Shown here: piece after piece, positions 10,245 to 18,487 of the stretch
Layout of the letters: the number at the start of each line of letters is the position of its first letter
Position numbering within the stretch: the stretch's first letter is position 1
NCBI RefSeq assembly: GCF_004362395.1
Contig: NZ_SNWE01000017.1
Span: forward strand, 26,142 to 90,141
Source: Salegentibacter sp. 24
Lineage (GTDB): Bacteria; Bacteroidota; Bacteroidia; Flavobacteriales; Flavobacteriaceae
Reading direction: 5' to 3'
DNA: 64,000 nt
Notes under the pieces: generated by a model
Seen by the model: only the letters and a program-made list of their open reading frames with translations
Told to the model about the DNA's origin: nothing
The model's database searches: none
Made by a program: the position numbers and the translations under genes

Positions 10245-11023
10245 AATTAATTGGTATTTAGTTGTTAATAAAATTTGATATTTAAATATTTTGTATAAAT
10301 AAAACGGCACTTAGGTAAATTCTTAGGCCAGATATTTTCACATATCCATTTTTCATCTGACCCTCATCCTCTAAATATGCAGCATGGGCCATATCATCAT
10401 CAATTTAATTAATCAAAATAATAGTTTATTACTTTAATACAGGGATCTACAAAGTCCCAGGAGGCCAAAATACTTTAGGGATATATTGAGGGGCTCTATA
10501 TAATCAGAAAAGAACCTTTTATTTTTGGTTATTTTCTGTAGTTTTTAGAAGATTAAAAGTTGAAAACTTTCACAATTTAATCCATTGGTTACCATTAATC
10601 AGGGACCCCTGGAATTTTTTTATTCAACTGGAAACCAAATTAATAAAAAATATTTATTCTTTAAATTTAAAACAAAATGTTTTTTTGTAAAAATCAAATT
10701 AATGCATTGTTTGGTGTGAAAAGTATTTAATTATGTAAGATTATTCTTATTTTTTGAGATACTCTTCATTATGAGTTGAGGTTGCTAAGGTAAGTAAGGC
10801 AGGCTAACACGTATTTTATGAAATGATATAGAAACCCAAATCAAAAATCACTGACAATTACGATGTTTTTGATTTAGAGCTCATTACCAAATGGGAAGAT
10901 AATTTTCAATTAAAAAGTATTTCAGAGATCAAGAATTGAAAAAAATACAATTTTAAATGAATCATAAAAATCACCTATTTTTGTAAGTTACGGGTATTAA
11001 AAACTAATTGATATTATTAAAAT
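10245..11023. other. Non-coding divergent intergenic region
   Basis: About 780 AT-rich bases between the divergent peroxidase and CHY zinc-finger genes. It should hold both promoters. Short open frames on either strand (for example a 33-codon frame ending near 10939) lack starts and recognisable similarity and may be decayed coding DNA. No RNA gene was recognised. Confidence 0.4.
10976..10983 (+). promoter_or_regulatory. Putative Bacteroidetes -7 promoter box TATTTTTG for the CHY zinc-finger gene
   Basis: TATTTTTG matches the Bacteroidetes sigma-factor -7 consensus TAnnTTTG exactly and lies 40 bases before the ATG at 11024. No good TTTG -33 box was seen at the expected spacing, so support is the -7 box and position only. 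Confidence 0.45.
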
Positions 11024-11446
11024 ATGAAACCAACGCACCTAATAAGTTTCTTCATATTATTGTTTTATTTCAACCTTACTTACTCTCAGGAAAAAATGCC
11101 AAAATCTACTAATATTTTTCAAATTGAAGGGACGACTGTTTATGGGCAGTCTATAGATAAACAAACTCGCTGTGTTCATTGGCATTCAGCCCTGGATGTA
11201 ATCGCTATTAAATTTAAATGCTGCGATAAATACTACCCCTGTTTTTCTTGCCATCAAGAGGAGGCCAAGCACGATCACGAAGTATGGTCTAAAACCGAGT
11301 TTGACCAAAAAGCCATCTTATGTGGCGTTTGCGGACACGAACTTAGTATTAAAGAATATATGGTATCCAGCAATACCTGTCCTAATTGTGAAGCTAGCTT
11401 TAATCCGGGTTGCAGTAATCACTTTCACCTGTATTTTGAAACCTAG
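11024..11446 (+). CDS. CHY zinc-finger protein with apparent signal peptide
   Basis: The protein is 140 residues. Residues about 48-140 hold the CHY zinc-finger pattern: CVHWHSALDVIAIKFKCC, then YPCFSCHQEEAKHDH, CGVCGHELSI, CPNCEASFNPGC and a final HFHLYF. These Cys and His residues would bind several zinc ions. CHY-finger proteins in other bacteria are usually short cytosolic proteins of unknown function. Here the N-terminus (MKPTHLISFFILLFYFNLTYSQ) looks like a secretory signal peptide, which would send the finger to the periplasm. An internal ATG (MPKSTN, residue 26) would give a conventional cytosolic version, so the start matters. Confidence 0.85.
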   Translation: MKPTHLISFFILLFYFNLTYSQEKMPKSTNIFQIEGTTVYGQSIDKQTRCVHWHSALDVIAIKFKCCDKYYPCFSCHQEEAKHDHEVWSKTEFDQKAILCGVCGHELSIKEYMVSSNTCPNCEASFNPGCSNHFHLYFET

Positions 11447-11602
11447 GATGGCATCCCGGAAACAAAGAACAGTTAATGTACTTCTGTTTAAACCTGGTCA
11501 AACTTCCGCTGCCCAACATCTCTCAAAGCGAGAACTACTAACCTCGCTGCTCTCAATAATAGAAATGAATCAAAGTAAAATTAAAAATTAACCACTTGTT
11601 CA

Positions 11603-12046
11603 ATGAAAAAAAATTCACTTCTTCTCTTAGTTATTCTATTTTATTCCTGTTCTTCTGAAGATGAACCTTCAAACCAAATTTTAGGTAGCTGGCAGTATCA
11701 GGGAATAACAGAATTTACAGAATGGGGGGAAGCATTTGAAAGAGATCCTGCAACGTGTACGGAAAATTCTATGATCACCTTTAATAATAATGGAAATTTT
11801 AAGTCTGTGGAATATACAGTGGACGTAGGTACTGGAGATTGTATTATAAATGAAGCAGCTACAAGTGATGATCTCCAATGGGAAGAAATTTCTGATGGAA
11901 CTTATAAAATATTTAGTGCTGGTGTCGGTACAGAATATGAAATCTCCTTCCCAGATAATAGGACGATGTGGATGATTTCGGGAGGAGCATACACAAGGGA
12001 TGGCATAAGCTATAAGCATAAGGCATCTATTTACAAAAAGATTTGA
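11603..12046 (+). CDS. Lipocalin-like lipoprotein
   Basis: The protein is 147 residues. It begins MKKNSLLLLVILFYSCSSED, a lipoprotein signal with the lipobox Cys at residue 16, followed by an acidic linker. The rest (ILGSWQYQGITEF, MITFNNNGNFKS, YEISFPDNRTMWM) matches the strand pattern of small Bacteroidetes lipocalin-like lipoproteins, which open with LxGxW. These sit in the cell envelope; ligand and role are unknown. It follows the CHY gene by about 150 bases on the same strand. Confidence 0.75.
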   Translation: MKKNSLLLLVILFYSCSSEDEPSNQILGSWQYQGITEFTEWGEAFERDPATCTENSMITFNNNGNFKSVEYTVDVGTGDCIINEAATSDDLQWEEISDGTYKIFSAGVGTEYEISFPDNRTMWMISGGAYTRDGISYKHKASIYKKI

Positions 12047-12117
12047 TGTTAGGTCATATGAGATTCTGATAAATCAGGTTGACCTTGTTGCGTTTCCGGT
12101 TTCTGTGTTTCTCAATC

Positions 12118-12537
12118 TTAACCAACTTTAATTTTTACTGGATCTCCAAAGCCAGTTTGCATTTCTTCAAGGAACAACCTTAGTTGGATCTCTTCATTGG
12201 TTGTAGGGGAGCGGTAATAATAATCTATATAAAAAAGTTGCTCCTGTTTCTTCGGTAATATAATCGTTACTTTACTCTTACTCCTGTTTTGACATTGTAA
12301 TATAAGCCTGTTATCTACAAATCGGATTTCCTTGATATTTAAAACTTCTATATCTTTGCCTCTTTGAGTTTCGGTTACAATGGTTACTTCATTGGGTTCA
12401 AAAATAATTCTCCGGTTAATCTTTTCGAATTCTGACCTGTAAATATTAGGATAAGTTTCAGTAAAGGGAGAGAAATAAACTTCTTGCCCAAAAATGTAGA
12501 AAGGTATAAATATAAATATTAGGTAAAGAGTTTTCAT
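12118..12537 (-). CDS. Hypothetical secreted protein
   Basis: The protein is 139 residues with an N-terminal signal peptide (MKTLYLIFIFIPFYIFGQ). The mature part is rich in beta-strand-like segments (IIFEPNEVTIVTET, KVTIILPKKQEQLFYIDYYY). I do not recognise a family. It converges with the lipocalin-like gene, with stops about 70 bases apart. It stands alone, since the next gene on its strand is about 700 bases away. Confidence 0.6.
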   Translation of the reverse strand: MKTLYLIFIFIPFYIFGQEVYFSPFTETYPNIYRSEFEKINRRIIFEPNEVTIVTETQRGKDIEVLNIKEIRFVDNRLILQCQNRSKSKVTIILPKKQEQLFYIDYYYRSPTTNEEIQLRLFLEEMQTGFGDPVKIKVG

Positions 12538-12639
12538 TCTCCTAAAGTTATAATATTTAACTGTTTATAAGCTTGCAGTTTACATAAAAAGCTTAATAAA
12601 TTTAAAAATGGGAGTTTCCCTTTTTTAGCTACAACTTAC

Positions 12640-13018
12640 CCGAATAATCTCGTCAATCCTGCTTGTCTATTGATTTGAAAGTCTTTCCTGATTCATCTTC
12701 CAGCTAAGGCCAAGATCCATTCCGCAAAATTTTACTTTTCCGTTTTGCTGCCGCTGAGAAGCGGGTATAATTCCCTTTGTTAATTACTCCGGCTTTTTTG
12801 TATTGATAACCGGGTTTAAAAATCTTTCTAAGATCATATAAAACGGCCTTCCAGGGTGGAATTGGTTAGTGAGGATAGTTTAACCACCATATTGGCCCGG
12901 TACTGCTTAAGGTCAGTTCTAAAAGGATTGGTAATTAAAAACACATAGAGCAGGGTAAAGTTTGGATCATGATTGCGAAGTTTGGTTGCTGCTTTTGCTG
13001 CAATAGGTAGATTATTTT
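12640..13018 (-). pseudogene. umuC: Decayed umuC (Y-family DNA polymerase) 3' region
   Basis: Minus-strand translation in shifting frames gives NPFRTDLKQYRANMVVKL, then LTNSTLEGRFI and a stop, then in another frame DLRKIFKPGYQYKKAGVI, then WKMNQERLSNQ and SRIDEIIRV. This order (TNPFR..QY..N..VKL, TNST, IFK.GYQYKKAGVI, W.M.QE.LS) is that of the C-terminal part of UmuC, the DNA polymerase V catalytic subunit. Frameshifts and stops show that it no longer encodes a protein. No umuD or intact 5' half was found nearby. Confidence 0.7.
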
Positions 13019-13235
13019 ACTTTCATTATGTTAACCCATAGTACAGATAGTTGGGATAAGCATAAACCTGCACGAGTTCATATTTAGTAGGATAGATATA
13101 GTGAACTATTTAGATTCAATAGGTTTGAGAAGAGGCTCCATATTATAGTATTATAAGCTATTTAATTTTCCATGGATAAAAATGATATTTGTTGGCCCTT
13201 CACCTGTTAGGATGGAAATGCATAACTTAGTTAGC

Positions 13236-14186
13236 TTACCACTCTTCTTTCCATACCTTTTGTTCTTCCTTTGAAAGGAACGTCCAAGCTACAATTCGGC
13301 TGCTTTTATTGCCGGTTCCCATAGAAATGGTTTTAAGCTGAGTGGGTTTTACTTTTTCTAGTAAATTATAAATACCCTTAAGGTTAGATTGCTTTGATAC
13401 CAAAGCTGAAAACCAGAAACAGCTTTTAGCAAATTCTTCACTTTCGCGAATCATGTTTTTGATGAATTGATATTCTCCACCATCGTAGATAAGTTCATTT
13501 TTAGCTCCTGAAAAATTAAGTTTAGCTTCAGTTGCTTTTTTTCCTGAGAGGTTCCTTAATTTTCGTCGACTTCCTCTTTTAGCTTCTTCGATGGAGGCAT
13601 GAAAGGGTGGGTTGCAAATTGTGAAATCAATTTTATCTTTTTTATTGATTATGCCCTGAAAAATTGCAGTCGGATCTTTTTGTAATCTACAATCAACTTT
13701 GTCTTTTATAGATGGATTTGAATTAATAATTTGCTGAGCTGAGGCAATTGACTTGGGATCAATGTCAGAAGCTATAAAGTTCCAATCGTACTCTGTAACG
13801 CCAATAATAGGGTAGATGCAAGTAGCTCCAACTCCCACATCAAGACCACAAATTTGATTTCCTTTTTGTATTTTTCCGGCATTGCTTTCGCTCAATAAAT
13901 CAGCAATATAGTGAAGGTAGTCAGCTCTACCAGGGATGGGTGGGCATAAATTCTTATCAGGAAACTGCCATTTGTTTATGCCATAATAATGCTTTAGGAG
14001 CGCTTGATTTAGAAGTTTTACAGCAACTGGACTAGAAAAATCTACTGAATCACCTCCATATTTATTGGGCTTAATATGGTTTTTTAATTTTGGAATAGCA
14101 TCGGCCAAGGACTTCAAGTCATAAGGTTCCCGATTTCTATTCCGAATATGTAACCTTGTTTTGAGGGGTTGATTTTTTGATGGCAT
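13236..14186 (-). CDS. rlmF: 23S rRNA (adenine(1618)-N(6))-methyltransferase RlmF
   Basis: The protein is 316 residues, typical of RlmF (E. coli YbiN is similar in size). The N-terminal part carries HIRNRNREPYDLKSL, characteristic of the family. The Rossmann methyltransferase core has GLDVGVGATCIYPIIG (SAM-binding loop, about residues 113-128) and the catalytic FTICNPPFHASIEEA near residue 190. The enzyme methylates N6 of A1618 in 23S rRNA. The gene stands alone and is flanked on both sides by decayed umuC sequence. Confidence 0.92.
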   Translation of the reverse strand: MPSKNQPLKTRLHIRNRNREPYDLKSLADAIPKLKNHIKPNKYGGDSVDFSSPVAVKLLNQALLKHYYGINKWQFPDKNLCPPIPGRADYLHYIADLLSESNAGKIQKGNQICGLDVGVGATCIYPIIGVTEYDWNFIASDIDPKSIASAQQIINSNPSIKDKVDCRLQKDPTAIFQGIINKKDKIDFTICNPPFHASIEEAKRGSRRKLRNLSGKKATEAKLNFSGAKNELIYDGGEYQFIKNMIRESEEFAKSCFWFSALVSKQSNLKGIYNLLEKVKPTQLKTISMGTGNKSSRIVAWTFLSKEEQKVWKEEW

Positions 14187-14339
14187 AGGATGCTGAGGTT
14201 TCTTAGATATGCATTAGAGAAGGCTCCATTTGCAAAAGTTTAGTTTCCATGAAAAATACTCAATATAAGTATTGGCTAATCTTCCGCTGCTATTTTTGAT
14301 GAGGTGAATGTTCTCCTTACAACTTCAGTTATGCTTTTC

Positions 14340-14470
14340 TAACTAATTCACATTTCAGGCTCATGGATAAAAAGCCATTAAGACTACTTGTATTTTGATT
14401 TGAAAGACGGTCCTGGTTCATCATCCAGGTATCGGCCAAAATCCATTACGACAAATTTTACTTTTCCCTA
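14340..14470 (-). pseudogene. Second umuC 3'-end remnant
   Basis: About 75 bases here (14396-14470) are an imperfect copy of 12671-12750, sharing tgatttgaaag, cctg.ttcatc, gccaa.atccatt and aaattttacttttcc. On the minus strand it reads WMMNQDRLSNQN, matching WKMNQERLSNQ of the first remnant, which corresponds to the UmuC C-terminus. It is out of frame with anything upstream. It therefore looks like a second decayed copy or a duplicated end of the same gene. Confidence 0.5.
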
Positions 14471-14803
14471 TGGGTACGAGACTTTTATTTTTAAATTACA
14501 CTCTTTTGTATACTTGTGAGACTCTTCTAATAATCTTAACCGGGATTCCATTTTCAGAAAATTCGATATGCTCACTTATAGTTAATTCCCTTCCGGTTGC
14601 CGAAAACTTCTATTACAAAAGCTGAGAAATCATAGGAGTGACTATATCTTCTGCTACGCAACATAATTATTAGAAAATTGCGACTTTTTTTAGAAAAGGA
14701 ATATTTTATTTTAAATTTTTTAAGAGATTTAATTGCAAATGCAATCTTTTAAAAATAATGAAAATAAAAATGAAAATGAAAAAAAGTCCCAATGTTGTAA
14801 CTG

Positions 14804-14846
14804 AAAAAAAAAGGGATTTCGATTTTTCGAACCCCCTTTTTTTTCT
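14804..14846. terminator. Strong hairpin terminator beside the tRNA remnant
   Basis: A run of nine A then GGG pairs with CCC followed by a long T run. The loop holds a further TTCGA/TCGAA stem. It lies immediately downstream (minus-strand sense) of the tRNA 3' half, where a tRNA terminator would be. Confidence 0.7.
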
Positions 14847-14848
14847 AG

Positions 14849-14890
14849 TAGCGAGACCGAGATTTGAACTCGGGACCTCCGGGTTATGAA
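14849..14890 (-). other. 3' half of a CAT-anticodon tRNA gene; probable island attachment site
   Basis: The minus strand reads anticodon loop TTCATAA, the anticodon-stem 3' strand CCCGG, variable loop AGGTC, a perfect T-arm (CCGAG, TTCAAAT, CTCGG), then acceptor strand TCTCGCT and discriminator A; CCA is not encoded. The 5' half (acceptor, D-arm, anticodon-stem 5' strand) is absent: sequence beyond the loop (cgatg) cannot pair with CCCGG. The break thus falls in the anticodon loop, a common crossover site for tyrosine recombinases. It could belong to tRNA-Met or tRNA-Ile2. The intact tRNA would be rebuilt at the other end of the island, outside this window. Confidence 0.75.
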
Positions 14891-14996
14891 CATCGACAAG
14901 TAGTTATTCAAAATAGATTAAAAACCGTTAAAATATATGATTATCAGTTAAATACGTAATTTTTGCAATCAATTGAATTCTGTTAAAATCAAGTGA

Positions 14997-15029
14997 TTCT
15001 GTACTTATTCTGTACTTATTCTGTACTAG
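14997..15029 (+). repeat. Three tandem 11-bp direct repeats upstream of the integrase
   Basis: TTCTGTACTTA occurs twice in a row, followed by TTCTGTACTAG. The 11-base period is close to one DNA helical turn, so a bound protein would meet each copy on the same face. The array lies between the tRNA remnant and the integrase start (48 bases before it). This is where arm-type integrase-binding sites or an integrase operator would be expected. Confidence 0.65.
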
Positions 15030-15076
15030 TTTATAAACTAATTATTTATCTTTATAAAGTTCAAAATTAAATAGTT

Positions 15077-16408
15077 ATGGCTAGCATAAAGATAGTTTTA
15101 AGGAAGAATATGATTCGAAAAGATGGAAGAATTCCTTTAGCACTGAGAATTAGTGAGAATTATAAAACTAATTACAAGTGGCTCGGACAATATGTTTTTG
15201 AGAAAGATTGGGATAACAATGCTGGAATGGCTAAGAAAAGTCATCCAAACTCGCAACAGCTCAACATTTTTTTAATGAAGAAAATGGTTGAGGCTAATAA
15301 CCTATTTTTCCACTCTGAAGATCGTGTTACTCCAAAACAGATCAAGCAAAAATTAAAGGGAGCCAGGGGGCAAAAATCATTTTTTGAATTAGCGGCTGAA
15401 CGTATAATGGAAAAATATGAGAGGGGAATATTCTCAGTTGCAAAAGGTGATTTATCTATACTGTATAATATTGAAGAATTTTTAAACTTTAAAAGGACTA
15501 AAAGGAAGTCAGCGATCATTGAGGATATAAAGGAACGCAGATTGAAACGTATCAGTAATGCTCGTCGTAATAAATATGTATGGATGGATGGGGTAGAGCA
15601 TTTCAAAAAAAGTAAAGCTCTTTCTTTTAGAGATATCGATGAAGTATTCATTAATAAATACAAAACCTTTTGCTATTCTTATTTAGGACAAAAAACCAGA
15701 ACTATTACTAATCAGCTTATTTTAATTAGAACCCTGTTTAATTTAGCAATTAAGCAAGGAATTATTGATCAAAAATATTATCCTTTTGCCGGAGATAAGG
15801 AAAAAATTAGAATTGGTTCTGGTAATAAAGTAGGACTTAGCGTAGAAGAGGTTGAGAAAATTGAACAGTTGAAATTGGAGGAAAATACTTCTATCTGGCA
15901 TACGCACAACATATGGTTATTTTCTTTTTATTTCGCAGGAATTCGTATTTCCGATGTGGTTAAAATGAAGTGGTCTGATTTTAAGGACGATCGTCTTTAT
16001 TATGTGATGAACAAAAATGAAAAAGCACTCAGCCTTAAAATTCCTTTGAAAGCGGAAAAAATTTTAAATTATTACAAAAAGGAGAAACACCTTAATAAAG
16101 GTTTTGTATTCCCCTTTTTAAGAAATACCAATCCTAAGGATGCTGAACAAATTTATATAAAAACAAAAAGTGCTACGAAGGTTTTTAATAAATGCTTAAA
16201 GCTAATTGCCACGGAATGTGGAATCGAAAAAAACTTATCTAATCACATTGCTAGGCATAGCTTTGGTAATATTGCTGGCGATCGAATTCATCCATTAATG
16301 TTACAAAAGCTCTATCGTCATAGTGATTTAAAAACTACCTTGAATTATCAAGCTAATTTTATGCACCGGGATGCTGATGAAGCACTTGATGAAGTTATTA
16401 ATTTTTAA
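15077..16408 (+). CDS. Tyrosine recombinase (site-specific integrase)
   Basis: The protein is 443 residues. An N-terminal arm-binding-like domain (starting MASIKIVLRKNMIRKDGRIP) and a SAM-like core-binding domain precede the catalytic domain. Catalytic residues are visible: Arg in FAGIRISDVVKMKW, the HxxR box in NHIARHSFGN, His in LYRHSDLKTT, and the nucleophile Tyr in LNYQANF. It would cut and rejoin DNA at short att sites to integrate or excise the element. It starts 187 bases from the tRNA half-gene, which supports its being the island's own integrase. No excisionase gene was recognised next to it. Confidence 0.92.
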   Translation: MASIKIVLRKNMIRKDGRIPLALRISENYKTNYKWLGQYVFEKDWDNNAGMAKKSHPNSQQLNIFLMKKMVEANNLFFHSEDRVTPKQIKQKLKGARGQKSFFELAAERIMEKYERGIFSVAKGDLSILYNIEEFLNFKRTKRKSAIIEDIKERRLKRISNARRNKYVWMDGVEHFKKSKALSFRDIDEVFINKYKTFCYSYLGQKTRTITNQLILIRTLFNLAIKQGIIDQKYYPFAGDKEKIRIGSGNKVGLSVEEVEKIEQLKLEENTSIWHTHNIWLFSFYFAGIRISDVVKMKWSDFKDDRLYYVMNKNEKALSLKIPLKAEKILNYYKKEKHLNKGFVFPFLRNTNPKDAEQIYIKTKSATKVFNKCLKLIATECGIEKNLSNHIARHSFGNIAGDRIHPLMLQKLYRHSDLKTTLNYQANFMHRDADEALDEVINF

Positions 16409-16753
16409 ATTTATATGGATTAAAAGTCTGTAATAACATGATTTATGATGGTTAATCAACCGTTGATAAATATCTGACATTTGGTAATACCAAGTTTATA
16501 ACCAGAAGGTCTCTCGAGTCCAAGTCCCTCTACTGGCATTGACAAGGTTTCAAGAAATTGAAATCTTTTTTTTTGGACTGGGTACAACATTTTTTGAAAG
16601 TCCGAATTCCCTGAAATTTAATATTAATTAAAATTATTCAGAATAAAACCTTATGATAACCGGGATAAATATGGTCGCCATAGCCCAGACTTGGTTATTT
16701 CGTTTTATCAAATATTGTGGTGAAGTGACTACAGAATGAACTTTATATTTTAA

Positions 16754-17013
16754 TTGATATTATTAAGATTATTCTATTGTGCCTATCGCAGCTTTGAGAC
16801 CTTTAGAGGGAAATCCCTATTAGTGAATCCCGCTGATACAGACCGTAAAGGAAAGGAGCAATACACCACAAATGACAGGATGGACACTCAGCTCATTAGT
16901 CGGAAACTTATAGACGGTCGTCTGGATAGTATTACTATACGTAATATAGAGCGCGAGGAATTGTGAAGTCTTTTCCGTCGTAGTATTGAACTGATTCTTA
17001 TGAAATTGGGGTG
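16754..17013 (+). mobile_element. IS110-family transposase remnant
   Basis: The 70-residue open frame contains LLVNPADTDRKGKEQ, MDTQLISRKLIDGRLDSI and REEL, then an in-frame TGA, then SLFRRSIELILMK. The order VNPAD..KE....D...ia..L..G.L..I....REE.RSLFRR matches the middle of the DEDD N-terminal domain of IS110-type transposases in Bacteroidetes. Both ends are missing and the frame is broken, so it is inactive. No flanking target duplications were recognised. Confidence 0.7.
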
Positions 17014-17031
17014 ATATTACAATATAAATAA

Positions 17032-17166
17032 ATAGCTAAAATCAGAATAGTAAAAGTTTGTACCACAAAAAACGTAGGTGACCAATTAGGATCACATTTT
17101 TTAGCAGATGGACGGACTTATTTCACCAATCAGAGTGATGCTGATGGTGCTCTGGAACTGCCTTAA
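17032..17166 (+). pseudogene. Unrecognised coding-like fragment
   Basis: An open frame of 45 codons without an ATG near its start reads VKVCTTKNVGDQLGSHF and ADGRTYFTNQSDADGALELP before TAA. The composition looks protein-like rather than random. I cannot name the family. It sits among mobile-element debris, so it is probably the 3' end of a truncated gene. Confidence 0.35.
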
Positions 17167-17233
17167 AAAATTAAATGATTATGAGATAATAAAAATTTAA
17201 ATATATTTTTAAGAAATAAGATTATTGCTTTTC

Positions 17234-18487
17234 TTAGGATACTTTGTTGTCTTGTCCTATTTTAGTTGTTTTACTATTAAAGCTTTTATAAAAATAAAGT
17301 AATCCAATGGCGGTCAATATAATGATGCCGGCAATAATAAAGGGAAAATAAAACCCACCTGTAATAAGCCAAGTCCCTATAACCGGACCTAAAATTTGTC
17401 CCACACTGTTTGCCGAGGTCTGTACAGAAATATTACTGCCCGCCTTTTCTTTTGAAAGTAAGGAAACGGCTGAAAGTAGGTTAGGGGTTACAATTGCTCC
17501 ACCAGTGGCGAATGTTACAATCAGTACATAGACATAAATTTCATTGCCGAAAAAAGGAAATGCGATTAGTGAAATGCCTGAAATCAACAATCCGGCTCCA
17601 ATTTGTTGTTTTGCTGTCAATATTTTCTCTCCATAGGTCGCAAATACAGGTTGTAATACAGCCATTACTATCCCACAGACCATAAAACCAATTCCTATCT
17701 GATTACTTGAAAATAGCAACTGATTTTTTCCATAAATTGAAAAAACCGTTTCAAAGAGGGTCACTACAAACTGCATAACAAAAGAGAGCAGTAATAGGAC
17801 AATAAAGAACCTACTAAAACTAAAATTTAATTTTTGTTTTCCTGAAACAAACCTGCTAACCGGTTTTGTATTCCTAAACGATTTAATCAAAATAACCAAT
17901 ACAGTAAAACCTAAAAGTGCAACCAAAATAAAAGGAACTGAGAACCGGTCCAGATGTAATATCCAAAACGAATATTTAAAGTGTAGGTTAGTTTGGGATA
18001 GAAAACTGCCTAAAACAGGGCCAAAAATAACACCAGAGCTAATAGCAACACCAGACCAGGCCATTATTTTGGTTCTCCGTTTTTCTGAAGTAATGTCGCT
18101 TAAATATGCGTTGCTAACAGGAATAACTGAAGACGTAAAAATACCTCCAAATATTCGAGCAATATATAGCATTGTCAAAGATGTTGCTAGACCAGTAAGC
18201 AATTGCATTATAACAAACCCAATTAGACCGATTAATATAATTGGTTTACGTCCATATCTATCTGAAAGCTTTCCCCATACCACAACAAAAATTAATTGAA
18301 ATAATGGATAAATGCTTGTAAGCAGTCCAATATGAAAATTGATCGAATTAGTATCGAGGTTAGCTCCTAAAGCAAGCCTTTCGGTATAGTAAGGAAGGGT
18401 TGGCAATAATATACCATAGCCCAACATCACTACAAATAAACTCAACAGGATTAAAAATATCCTGTTGAGTTTTTCTTTTTTGTCCAT
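17234..18487 (-). CDS. MFS exporter (TetA/multidrug-like)
   Basis: The protein is 417 residues with about 12 hydrophobic segments. Motif A, WGKLSDRYGRKPIILIG, lies between helices 2 and 3; motif C-like GVAISSGVIFGPVLG in helix 5 marks a proton-driven antiporter. It would export a small molecule from the cytosol; the substrate is not predictable. Its ATG directly abuts the TAA of the CopB-type ATPase gene upstream, so the two are probably translationally coupled, which hints at a role in metal or stress resistance. It is the last gene of the long minus-strand string. Confidence 0.85.
   Translation of the reverse strand: MDKKEKLNRIFLILLSLFVVMLGYGILLPTLPYYTERLALGANLDTNSINFHIGLLTSIYPLFQLIFVVVWGKLSDRYGRKPIILIGLIGFVIMQLLTGLATSLTMLYIARIFGGIFTSSVIPVSNAYLSDITSEKRRTKIMAWSGVAISSGVIFGPVLGSFLSQTNLHFKYSFWILHLDRFSVPFILVALLGFTVLVILIKSFRNTKPVSRFVSGKQKLNFSFSRFFIVLLLLSFVMQFVVTLFETVFSIYGKNQLLFSSNQIGIGFMVCGIVMAVLQPVFATYGEKILTAKQQIGAGLLISGISLIAFPFFGNEIYVYVLIVTFATGGAIVTPNLLSAVSLLSKEKAGSNISVQTSANSVGQILGPVIGTWLITGGFYFPFIIAGIIILTAIGLLYFYKSFNSKTTKIGQDNKVS

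Noticed and set aside
11301..11591. 96-codon plus-strand frame overlapping the CHY gene end
   Set aside because: Begins inside the CHY gene in another frame and shows no domain or start signal; the part after the CHY stop is too short to judge.
14729..14911. 60-codon minus-strand frame reading RRSRVQISVS
   Set aside because: Typical spurious frame from translating a tRNA T-arm; the DNA is the tRNA remnant and its terminator.
15241..15663. 140-codon minus-strand open frame inside the integrase gene
   Set aside because: Antisense shadow of a clear recombinase gene.
16500..16545. Possible tRNA 3' fragment (ctctcgagtccaagtccctctactgg) as the second island end
   Set aside because: T-arm cannot be paired properly and it does not match the CAT tRNA half at 14849.
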